From Eutreptiella sp. 'Long Island Sound 2002' (taxonomy: Eukaryota > Euglenozoa > Euglenophyceae > Eutreptiales > Eutreptiaceae): DNA of 64,000 nt. Position numbers and translations under genes: made by a program. Every line of letters begins with the position of its first letter. Position 1 is the stretch's first letter. Below the pieces are notes generated by a model that made no database searches, was not told the origin of the DNA, and saw only the letters and a list, made by a program, of their open reading frames with translations. The stretch lies in contig OZ038385.1 in NCBI GenBank assembly GCA_964036045.1, forward strand, positions 63,517,670 through 63,581,669, given 5' to 3'. This document shows positions 57,901 to 64,000 of the stretch, one piece after another.

Positions 57901-59016
57901 CAGCGGGAGAAGTCCAGTCAACTGAAGGCAACTGGACTGTAGTGCACCAAGCAGAACCACAGAATCTGCTCAGACGAGTTGTGCACGCCGCGCAATGTTC
58001 CACCCCCATAAAGATAATGAAAGGCCCAAAGCCACCAAATACGGGTTGTTTTGCAATCGGGCATGGGCGCAGCGAACCTGAGATAGTTGTAGTGGTTGTG
58101 TGCCAGACTTCGTTTGTAAGGAGCTAAGGAAGGGCGGGGTCTGGATGGGTCCCGTGGGGGGCCGCTTATTCAATTTTGATTTTCGCTCAGCCAACATTTG
58201 GGTGGGTGGGTGTTTGGAGGCTAAGTCCCCCCCTCCTCTTATAAATGAAACCTGTTCTGTGGGTCTGGACGCAGGTGGCCTCTGTCTTTGTTTCCGTCGC
58301 CACAACAGGAGCCATATCCCAAGGCAGGCAAGGCGGGCAAGGCAGGCAAGTCCACTGGAGGTGTGTTCCAGAGTGAGGGTCATGGTGTTTTGGAGGGTCG
58401 GTGATAAGTCACGACAGAGAAAGGATCACAGCGGTGAAGAGGTGCCCCCATTTCTTGGGGAATCGCGGAGGTGGGCCCCATTTGTTTGGAGATCAAGCGA
58501 TGGGCGGATTTTTTGGGAGATCGGTGAGGGGCTGTCCCCATCTCTGTGAGACCAAGGAAGGATGCCAATATTCCTTGGGAGGTGGCGGCATCTAGCAGCG
58601 TTGCGCTAGGCCTTCTTGCAGTCTCATCGAGGCGAAAATCGAGTGATACGATTCTAGTGATGCTCGCCAGTCAGAAATCTACTAACCTTCATAAAATCCT
58701 CCTCCCCGGATGCCCTGTCCCACATACATGCCCTGGTTGTCAATAGCCCCATTGCGTAGAATGTAGGACAGCACGTGCATAACCCAACCCCATTCCACAT
58801 GCATACCAACCCACATCAAACTCTTCTACACACATACCCCATCCTGCAGTGACCCACTCTTCATACATGGGACCATCCGACGTTGAACCACTGGATATGG
58901 ACATTTCATCCTGCAGCCCACACTCTCCAGGTGACGGTGACAAAGTCGCTGACCTCCGCCGCCAGCTTGCCAAAGCACGCAAAGAGAGAGAAGCCTTGGG
59001 CAAGAACTACAAATAA
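42803..59016 (+). CDS. Novel coiled-coil protein (gene span, eleven proposed exons)
   Basis: Eleven exons chain in consistent phase into 472 residues ending in TAA. Order: disordered Arg/Ser/Pro-rich N-terminal region (1-185) with two related blocks (RLYDGADPIVV and RLYADPIVV), a long charged coiled coil (about 186-320), a short acidic and mixed region (ILDDNFDIKTIDLDTLAPES), a Gly/Lys-rich linker (KAGKAGKAGKS) and a second short coil (VADLRRQLAKARKEREALG) at the C terminus. I do not recognise the family. Layout suits a structural or cytoskeletal protein; a flagellar role beside the divergent WD40 gene is speculation. The first exon's ends are uncertain. Introns run from 101 bp to about 9 kb. 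Confidence 0.75.
44842..45110 (+). CDS. Coiled-coil gene exon 2
   Basis: Acceptor ccgtcccttag, donor GAG|gtttgc. Codes ITVVETDRSYVPPPRLYADP, the Arg/Pro/Ser-rich stretch FGRPSPRHTSPNRYTSPGRG and an acidic end (VDDDAAVVNYEDRIEVE). The frame is open upstream to 44445, so an earlier acceptor cannot be excluded. Confidence 0.72.
45489..45611 (+). CDS. Coiled-coil gene exon 3
   Basis: Acceptor tgtttacag, donor GGT|gtacgc, 41 codons, phase 0 at both ends. Codes VPRKSPRAGYSSQQPRYSKL and APTFSGDWDRNAPSLDRG: disordered, basic, Ser/Pro/Tyr-rich, continuing the style of exon 2. Confidence 0.78.
45950..46127 (+). CDS. Coiled-coil gene exon 4: main coil
   Basis: Acceptor ttctgcag, excellent donor G|gtatgt (phase 1). 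Codes KYAISEMKDMLREKDLEMER and TIAGLRNTISRLQQKVTLLE, with clear heptad spacing of Ile/Leu/Met at a and d positions and dense Glu/Lys/Arg. Confidence 0.88.
46229..46269 (+). CDS. Coiled-coil gene exon 5 (small)
   Basis: Acceptor actccccaccag followed by TT, which completes Val with the preceding G. Codes SRFGMAQKEEADE. The donor GAA|gtccgg (phase 0) fits the next exon but is weak; the frame stays open past it (VRGKFCSML), so the exon may be longer or another exon may follow. Confidence 0.6.
46415..46600 (+). repeat. Dispersed repeat, plus-strand copy
   Basis: Partner of the opposite-orientation repeat at 36630-36960. Includes GGCGGTGGTGCCCATTGGCC and ATCCACACAAAGGAGGGCAA. Confidence 0.7.
46790..47110 (+). 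repeat. ~125-bp degenerate tandem repeat, about 2.5 units
   Basis: Units share CACCCCTTTTT...GATGGRGCAGGGYNTTGGAG, a GCAGGTCA word and TTTGGAGGCCCAAATNCAAA. Intronic. Confidence 0.7.
47630..48160. repeat. 43-bp minisatellite, about twelve units
   Basis: Repeating unit contains GACACTTTGCACTGCC then AAAAAGCCCCCAATATATGG and GCATGGG. Because 43 is not a multiple of three and the unit lacks stop codons in most frames, long open frames appear on both strands with a 43-residue period. These are products of the repeat, not genes. Confidence 0.92.
48209..48610 (-). CDS. Element-like ORF with nuclear-localisation-type sequence
   Basis: 133 codons on the strand opposite the host gene. Starts with an acidic/Gly-rich part (GRGDPGHNDGGRSEGDRDD), then basic clusters (NKKRARGK, PPPQKKRPGRTKK) and a helical part (LYCQEHDRFRQKWDGAQLAA, LWEELDGRRKQCIELQ), ending at a stop. 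A 16-C run lies just upstream at 48618-48633. Resembles the N-terminal domain of a transposon protein; no family recognised. Confidence 0.35.
   Translation of the reverse strand: MDIIDANIDGRGDPGHNDGGRSEGDRDDGGPNNKKRARGKDHMPPPQKKRPGRTKKAIAVANAQKDPVLSPPRDTGSPETVSLALYCQEHDRFRQKWDGAQLAAEPASHLWEELDGRRKQCIELQDNLVEAGR
49640..49960 (+). repeat. Degenerate tandem repeat, ~45-bp units
   Basis: Repeated phrases of the form GGCCCTCTCRCGGGGCNYAAC (seen near 49679, 49780, 49822, 49860 and 49930) alternate with short variable segments. Intronic. Confidence 0.55.
50187..50865 (+). repeat. ~320-bp tandem duplication
   Basis: Copies begin at 50187 and 50507 (ATGGATTGCANTGGGC) and share TTGTGGTGATNAATGATGATG, GATTTTTTCCAAAG, TTCCTAGACCACTTGGGG and GAAATGGGCAATTT. 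A third, partial relative lies near 32540-32590 in the WD40 gene intron. Confidence 0.8.
51634..51762 (+). repeat. Dispersed repeat, copy A
   Basis: Shares ATTTTACA.GGGG, ATGCNNNG, CCCCCAAAAGGGG and CACCTACGCTTGATCNAACA followed by CGAGGTG-like sequence with 52770-52905. Direct orientation. Confidence 0.7.
52449..52512 (+). repeat. tRNA-like sequence A (SINE head)
   Basis: Contains an A-box (TGGCGGAATGG, 52452-52462) and a perfect B-box (GGTTCGAACC, 52495-52504). The T-stem and acceptor stem do not pair properly. Shares GAATGGTAAYGCAG and GGTCGGCGGTTCGAA with sequence B on the opposite strand. Confidence 0.6.
52543..52610 (-). repeat. tRNA-like sequence B (SINE head), inverted
   Basis: Minus-strand relative of 52449-52512, with B-box GGTTCGAATCC at 52554-52564 and GAATGGTAACGCAG upstream. 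The two copies face each other with their 3' ends about 30 bp apart, so the region can fold into a hairpin. Confidence 0.6.
52770..52905 (+). repeat. Dispersed repeat, copy B
   Basis: Partner of 51634-51762. The two copies bracket the tRNA-like inverted pair. Confidence 0.7.
54029..54060. repeat. (GC)n(CA)n microsatellite
   Basis: Alternating purine-pyrimidine tract GCGCGCGCGC followed by CACACACACA. Similar compound tracts occur at 16389-16440 and 35424-35480. Confidence 0.9.
55303..55379 (+). CDS. Coiled-coil gene exon 6
   Basis: Acceptor catgctgtacag, donor CG|gtatga (phase 2). Codes ERATARKSDTWENKIKQQDD then LIELQ and half of an Arg codon, completed by G in exon 7. Charged helix. Confidence 0.83.
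56127..56220 (+). CDS. Coiled-coil gene exon 7
   Basis: Acceptor tcctcttttag, donor ATG|gtgtgt. Codes RLLQMKDEEIRNLSQLAAAH and KEQIAILYSQM with heptad pattern. The single leading G completes the split Arg codon. Confidence 0.88.
56611..56760 (+). CDS. Coiled-coil gene exon 8
   Basis: Acceptor gttttgtaacag, donor AAG|gtgtgt, 50 codons, phase 0 at both ends. Codes NHKEIDEILDDNFDIKTIDL, TLAPESKQRILDLTRGKFG and PGYEAHSTEK: end of the coil and start of a mixed acidic region. Confidence 0.9.
57384..57491 (+). CDS. Coiled-coil gene exon 9
   Basis: Acceptor tctttcttctaag, donor AAG|gttgtg, 36 codons. Codes ILVENIRTAYALDAADGVID and GKFKGVDIEASGTRTK. Confidence 0.85.
58309..58360 (+). CDS. Coiled-coil gene exon 10 (Gly/Lys linker)
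   Basis: Small 52-bp exon found by phase: acceptor cgccacaacag (phase 0), donor G|gtgtgt (phase 1), matching both neighbours. Codes EPYPKAGKAGKAGKSTG, a flexible basic linker. Confidence 0.8.
58850..59016 (+). CDS. Coiled-coil gene exon 11 with stop
   Basis: Acceptor taccccatcctgcag, TG completes Val. Codes THSSYMGPSDVEPLDMDISS, then a short coil (DKVADLRRQLAKARKEREAL) and ends at TAA 59014-59016. No AATAAA was seen in the next 300 bp. Confidence 0.85.
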
Positions 59017-61932
59017 TCCTGGGTTTGGAGGCCAGAGGTGCCAGATAAGGCATCCGGAATGCGCGTTCAGGGAGATAGACGGCGTGGGTGTTCTGCCTGT
59101 GGCATGAGACCTTTTTTGTAGTTATCTCGGATCTCAGGGCAGTCTCTCACTTTTCACAATGTCCGAAACGAGTTGCGGATCTGAGGCGCGGTGCTGGGAG
59201 GTTTTCGGCTGACCCAATGCCGTGTCAAAACAAAACAGTCTGGCATCTCAGTGCATCAAAGGGCCCCATATCCTATGGTGTCTAAGGTTGCCACAGGCTG
59301 TCTGAAAGAAGCCTTCCTGGCAGGCTCACTGGGTTGGTCCCGTACTCCTGACTGCCTCCTTGTACACAGTATTGGGTCCCGCCGTCGGGGGCAGCCCCTG
59401 TACCAGACTGCATTGAGCGGTCCTAGCCTGCAAATTGACCGAAGCCAGGCTGCCAGAAGCAGTCCCTGGCCGATTGCCGTCCCCGTCCGCCCTTGTGCAG
59501 GCGCCTCCTCATCCTGAGCTGGCACCACGTATTAATGTCTTTTCTTTTGCTTTTCTTGTTTGACATCAGTGGGACAGTAACCCTGGGACAGGGGTGAGCT
59601 TCAGAAACCTGCCCCAGGGCAGAGGATGGGTTGGGCCGGATGTACTGACACCCTCTCTCCCTCAAGTTTGGGTGGGCTGGCCATGCCTGTTGAACCCACG
59701 TGAGAAAGCCAAATGTTAATGCCATGACTGCCTCAGTTCCCCAGAGCTGCATGGTTGAACATTTATCTGCTGCCCCCAACCCTTCATTTGGAACGAGTAT
59801 GACCCCACACCCAAGACAACTGCCATGCTGCCAGGTCTGGTATGTCATTTTCATTACTCATGAACAGGTGGCCCACCATCCAATGAAAATCGCTTGCAGT
59901 AGCCACAACAATTCATAGAATATGGCAGGGTGATATCTAAACGATGTTTCTGCACTGCTTGGGGCCTGTTGCCTGCACTGCCAAATCAGACCCAGTTGGC
60001 GAGAGTTGGCAAGGATGTTCATGGTGGCAGTTGGCGAGAAATCTGAGCAGGATGTTTTCACAGGTACAGCTGTTTTGGGGGAGGGGGGCTGAATTCTAAC
60101 ATCATACCAAAGTTGAGTCTGCAAAGGCTCTTTTCAAACTGCGGGTTTTGCAGCTGCTGATGCCATTGTTTGCATGTTGCACCTCGGGGGGGTTCAGGAT
60201 TTTGTGCTTTCTCTGCTCAGGCAATAGGGAGCCTGACCCATCCCACCTTTTTTTCCTGGTGTTGACTTTTCTTTACTCCCCTGCCTCTTTTGCATTTATT
60301 GATGAAGTTTGCCTGGGTGGATTTTCAACTTCATTCTTGCACCAAGCCAGATCCTGGCCAAGGTGGCAGGTGGTAACCCCTCTCAACCTATTTATCCTGT
60401 TGTGCTCGTTTCTGCCACTGGTTGTTTTGCACTGATTTGTATCTGGTTTGATCACGACTGTTCATTACAACAGGAGGAAGGGATTGCACAAGTGACCACT
60501 TTTTTGCTGCTAGTTTGTCTGGTTTTCAATAGTGGTGTGCCGCAGCTGCAATGTATGCCTTGTTTTGTTCCATTTGTTTGTGCTGTCAATGAATGAAGAA
60601 TGGTTGCATCTGCCATAGGTTGGGGGTGTGACGATTTATTCAATTTCAAAATTAAAGATCCTAAATTTCAGTTTGAATTTCATTGCAACACAGTTGCATT
60701 AAACTGACAATCCAACAGCAAATTTTTGTTGAGATGTAAGAAGTCCACATTGTCTGTTGGAGGATTATTTGACAAAAATATATTGGGGGCACATTGCACT
60801 TTGTGGATGCGCTCTGGGCAGATTTGTGTACAATTTGCCCAAGGTTAGTGCAATGGGCTGATAGAAATACACTTTCATTTGCAAAATCGTGAGGAATCGT
60901 AACATTTGCATCTAATTATCAATAAAGTGATGGCGCACAGGTGACAAATCCAACGATATTAGTGTTTTTGATAATATGTAAAGTGGATCATGGAATAATC
61001 CATCACTCTTTTCCATGTGACAAGTCTTTTGATCACATTTTTTTGTTGGGATTGCAATCGTTCTGGGGTATTCAGAGAATATTTATATGACCACATATCT
61101 GCAATTGGTGAAAAAGGAAACTTTGCAGTGTACAAAAAAGGAACCTCCGAAGATAGGACAACATAGAGAAGACTTTTGGTTTTTTCCTTTGTCACTATAT
61201 GTAGTAGAGCTTTTGTTAATATTATGGGGGGTTGTCCACAAAATGCCCTCCCCCACAGCCCATGGTTAAGGATGCTTATTGGGTTTGTTTTGTCTGTTGC
61301 CCGCCCATAAAGGTTTCCCCCTTTTTCCCATGCAGCCCATGGTTTGGGATGATTGTTGGGGAAGGTTCGGAAGTGCTTTCGTGTGAAGTAATGGGGTTTT
61401 TTTAATCACTTTTCTAAAAATCCGATGATGATGCGGAAAAATAATGAGTTGCTTCTGATTATTGCTGCCGAAATAGCCATTTTTTGCCAATTATTGACAA
61501 ATGATTTCTACTTATGAAGACAAGGAGAGATAACCAATTATTGACGAAAATTTCTCTTTTTGCAGAAAAATGGACGGCAGAACAAAAGGAAAGGAGTGAC
61601 ATCTGCCTCATTTTTGAAAATATGTGTTTTGGACAAGGAGCTTTTTGGCCATTTGGAATGTTATCTATGTCATCGTTGTGGATATGGCATGACACCACAA
61701 GACCTAGCCCATGGGAATGGGCCCCACTAGATATCTGTTGTTCAAGGAGAGGCCAAGGTTGCAAGATAGGCTGTGATTTGCATAGATCCTTGACGACATG
61801 ATACGTTGACATCATTGTGCCATAGTGGTATGATGACATCACCGTGTCAACATTGCATGATAGCATCATCATACTATCTTAAATTTATCAAGTTCAAACA
61901 ACATCACCCATCAGGGCCAAGCTGTCACAACC
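59017..61932. other. Intergenic, nothing recognised
   Basis: Includes the 3' flank of the coiled-coil gene. It becomes AT-rich from about 60600. Open frames are short, overlapping and without domains. No repeat or RNA gene was recognised. Confidence 0.4.
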
Positions 61933-61975
61933 ATGCTGGCTTCCGGACTCGATGGCTGGCCGAACTCATCTATTG
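61933..61975 (+). CDS. Third gene, proposed exon 1
   Basis: Codes MLASGLDGWPNSSI and the first base of a Gly codon; donor ATTG|gtaatg. The upstream frame is open to 61915. Confidence 0.45.
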
Positions 61976-63099
61976 GTAATGTGCCACCAAGGGAGGCATG
62001 GTGCGACATTCTAGACACCCTATCAGGTTGTACTACTCATTTTGTTCCACCTTTTAGGCTTGCAGCATGGAAAACCCCAGAAAACAAACTGCAAAACCTC
62101 GCCAGAGCAAGTAAGGTCTTCGTTACCAAAGACTACACCATGTTGGTGATCATGCTGGCCAGTCAAACATCTATGATGTGGTGGAGGACATGGTTGCAAT
62201 ACGCACTGCCAAAAGACCCGATTGTGTTGTAGGGAAACAATGGCTTGTGGCCACAGCGGATAGGTCTTGGGGCCCCAAGGTCCTGAGGCATTACGGTGAT
62301 CAGTCATTGTTCAGCGGATTGGTTTCGGGACCCGTGGTTCTTTACTTGCCATGGATGTGTATGCACAATTGACCTCTCCCACGGGCTGGCAGGTAACATG
62401 GAGAGCAAAATCCTTTCTTTTCCTGTACTGGGTCAAAAGCCTGGGTATGGTAAATTCGGTGCTATGTTTGCAAAGTACATTCCATGTACACAAACCTCTT
62501 CTGTTATATTCAAAAATGTACTTAGAAAACTTGCAAACATGTTAACTGCACAGCAGCTGCCACCATCTCGATAGACTTGCCATGGAGTTGGATTATGTTT
62601 GCAAGGCCAAGGGTGCAATGTATAGTTGTTTCGACGAGTGGTTTGTTGCATCAAGAAAAGTTGTGTTTATCTCGTGGCTGTATTTTGCGAGCTGGAGTAT
62701 ATGTATAGGTTACACCAACACAAGACTAGGCAAGGACAACTGCTCGTAGATGCATCCTAGACTGACATAGAGAACACGAGCAATGTGTATTCACTATTTA
62801 TGGTACACATCATTTCAATCGTTGTCTTGCGTTGGTACCTCAGCAAAACACAAATATCGTGCACAACACCATTTTCCATGTGCAATTAGTTCATGTGTTC
62901 GCGTGTTGAACAAGGCAGCCGACTACAAGCAATTGTTGAGGCCAGCCAACAGGATGTTGACATTTTGCAAGATGATGAGGTTTCAGAAGTTAATAAAACT
63001 TGGAAGTTTAAGGTTGCTTTGGATAGACAAAAATATTTTCATCCTTGGCCTTCGCACTGGATTGCGAACGGACGTTTTGGCCAAATTGCGATCGGTTGA
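61933..63099 (+). CDS. Possible small third gene with short introns (gene span)
   Basis: Four phase-consistent exons (61933-61975, 62058-62110, 62163-62228, 62315-62392) give 80 residues through introns of only 82, 52 and 86 bp. A terminal exon near 62941-63099 ends in TGA, 15 bp before AATAAA (63114-63119). The peptide includes SNIYDVVEDMVAIRTAKRPD, then RIGFGTRGSLLAMDVYAQLT and SPTGWQ. The terminal exon codes DVDILQDDEVSEVNKTWKF and RQKYFHPWPSHWIANGRFG. No family recognised. The start could lie upstream, because tcag at 61911-61914 is a possible acceptor in frame. Short introns set it apart from the other two multi-exon genes. Confidence 0.5.
62058..62110 (+). CDS. Third gene, proposed exon 2
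   Basis: Acceptor ttccaccttttag, strong donor CAA|gtaagg. Codes (G)LQHGKPQKTNCKTSPEQ. Completes the Gly codon of exon 1. Confidence 0.5.
62163..62228 (+). CDS. Third gene, proposed exon 3
   Basis: Acceptor tgctggccag, donor GTT|gtaggg. Codes SNIYDVVEDMVAIRTAKRPD then CV. The preceding intron would be only 52 bp. Confidence 0.5.
62315..62392 (+). CDS. Third gene, proposed exon 4
   Basis: Acceptor cattgttcag, strong donor CAG|gtaaca, 26 codons in phase 0. Codes RIGFGTRGSLLAMDVYAQLT then SPTGWQ. Confidence 0.6.
62941..63099 (+). CDS. Third gene, proposed terminal exon
   Basis: Frame open from about 62915 to TGA 63097-63099. Possible phase-0 acceptors are at 62939-62940 and 62951-62952. Codes EASQQDVDILQDDEVSEVNK followed by TWKFKVALDRQKYFHPWPSH and WIANGRFGQIAIG. 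An aromatic, basic C-terminal segment follows an acidic one. Confidence 0.5.
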   Translation, partial: ASQQDVDILQDDEVSEVNKTWKFKVALDRQKYFHPWPSHWIANGRFGQIAIG

Positions 63100-63110
63100 G
63101 CACATATGAC

Positions 63111-63119
63111 TGTAATAAA
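63111..63119 (+). terminator. Polyadenylation signal for the third gene
   Basis: AATAAA at 63114-63119, overlapping TGTAA at 63111-63115, the form used as poly(A) signal in many green algae. A T-rich stretch (cgttttttctgtg) follows. Confidence 0.5.
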
Positions 63120-63799
63120 CACACTTCAAACGTTTTTTCTGTGCCCCCTCCCCCCTCGAGGTGTGATTTTTAGCGTACACCCGGTTGGTAGTTCTCAACC
63201 AGCTCTATTTGCAGCTGCTAGGGTTAGGGTCGGAACAGGAACACACGATAGCACTACACGAAGACAGGCAATAATAAATCCGAGCAGCGTTAGCATTCAA
63301 AATGATAAGCAGCGCAGTGGATGGGTTGCCCAAAGGTCTTCTTCTTCCACCTTTGATAGCATGTGACTCAAGAGGTGGGTCCCATGCACCACAAACACAA
63401 TCAACACACACCACATCGGTGTATGTTGGAAGCACGCCATGTCGCAAAGTGTTTGTCTACAATGGGCAATACAAGGTGCTTGAATACTGGCTCTTGACAA
63501 AATGTTTTCAAAGTTGGACAGTTGGACCACTGACTTCCCTATCCCAAAAGGCGTCATCTCGCGAAGTTTGCAACCCATTAAATGTGATCGTTGTTCTTGT
63601 GTATTCAACCGCACTATTCGTAGTTTTGCGAAAGTTGCATGTTCTAAAATGCGTTATATGAGATGATGCCCCATGCATGGAACACTCTAGTTGGATGATG
63701 ATGAAAACAAACAATATGGCATTGCCAAGCACGGTGACACCATCCGACCCAAGAATGTGCAACAATGAAGATTCTAGCCCCAATTGTTTTTGCACTAAA
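63120..63799. other. Intergenic, nothing recognised
   Basis: No supported exon. A two-unit telomere-like word (TAGGGTTAGGG) at about 63219-63229 is probably coincidental. Confidence 0.35.
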
Positions 63800-64000
63800 C
63801 AGCGCTGGATGCATGCTATCTTGATATGCCTATTCACCACGCAGCAGCATTTGGGTGTCATCTCTTTCTTGCTATGTCCGGCTTCAATGTCCAGTTGGCC
63901 AGCTTCAATAACCTGTGTTTCTCTGTTTTAAAAACAAACGTGCAGTTGCAGGGGAGATTTGACCAAATGCAAACCCTGATTTCTGGAACAAACCTTGGTT
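63799..64000 (+). CDS. Possible exon running off the right edge
   Basis: Frame open from a TAA near 63797 to the window end (about 66 codons). It contains LAMSGFNVQLASFNNLCFSV and TNVQLQGRFDQMQTLISGTN, a plausible amphipathic helix. tgcagttgcag at 63941-63951 could be an acceptor, limiting the exon to the last ~50 bp. Not recognised. Confidence 0.3.

Noticed and set aside
63216-63232. Telomere-like TAGGGTTAGGG
   Set aside because: Only two units, inside ordinary sequence; likely chance.
1-64000. CRISPR arrays, bacterial operons, integrated phage
   Set aside because: No regularly spaced identical repeats with unique spacers, no Shine-Dalgarno-led gene clusters; the window is intron-bearing eukaryotic DNA.

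Overview
This window is eukaryotic nuclear DNA. Long GT-AG introns split the genes, exons are islands of conserved protein in a sea of repeats, and no bacterial operon, ribosome-binding site or phage structure is present. The main gene is a WDR49/CFAP337-type WD40 plus EF-hand protein, a family tied to motile cilia. Together with large introns, many microsatellites, long poly-C/poly-G tracts and low gene density, this suggests a flagellated protist or alga with a big, repeat-rich genome. I cannot name the species. All exon models below are hand-built from splice sites, frame and phase.

Layout. (1) 1-465: last intron and terminal exon of a plus-strand glyoxalase II gene. (2) 773-4613: a 41-bp minisatellite, then a 3.7-kb foldback element with two ~1.79-kb inverted arms around a 148-bp spacer. 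(3) 4614-13902: no convincing gene; small TIR elements with poly-C/poly-G ends at 8061-8248 and 8549-9274. (4) 36197 down to 13903: ten consecutive minus-strand exons, phase-consistent, 1,344 codons plus stop, of the WD40/EF-hand gene. Its start exon(s) lie upstream of 36197 and were not found. (5) 36.2-42.8 kb: repeats, decayed element ORFs and one unexplained 263-codon open frame; this is also the space between the divergent 5' ends of the two large genes. (6) 42803-59016: a plus-strand gene of eleven proposed exons for an unrecognised ~472-residue coiled-coil protein. One intron of about 9 kb is full of repeats, including a 43-bp minisatellite and an inverted pair of tRNA-like sequences. 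(7) 61.9-63.1 kb: short exons with much shorter introns that appear to form a third small plus-strand gene ending just before an AATAAA signal. A possible further exon runs off the right edge.

How the genes relate: the WD40/EF-hand protein is expected in the axoneme, with Ca2+ sensing through its EF-hand. The coiled-coil protein is divergently placed beside it, but nothing in the sequence proves a shared role. Glyoxalase II is a housekeeping enzyme unrelated to the others. Much of the remaining DNA is dispersed or tandem repeat, several families occurring more than once within the window.
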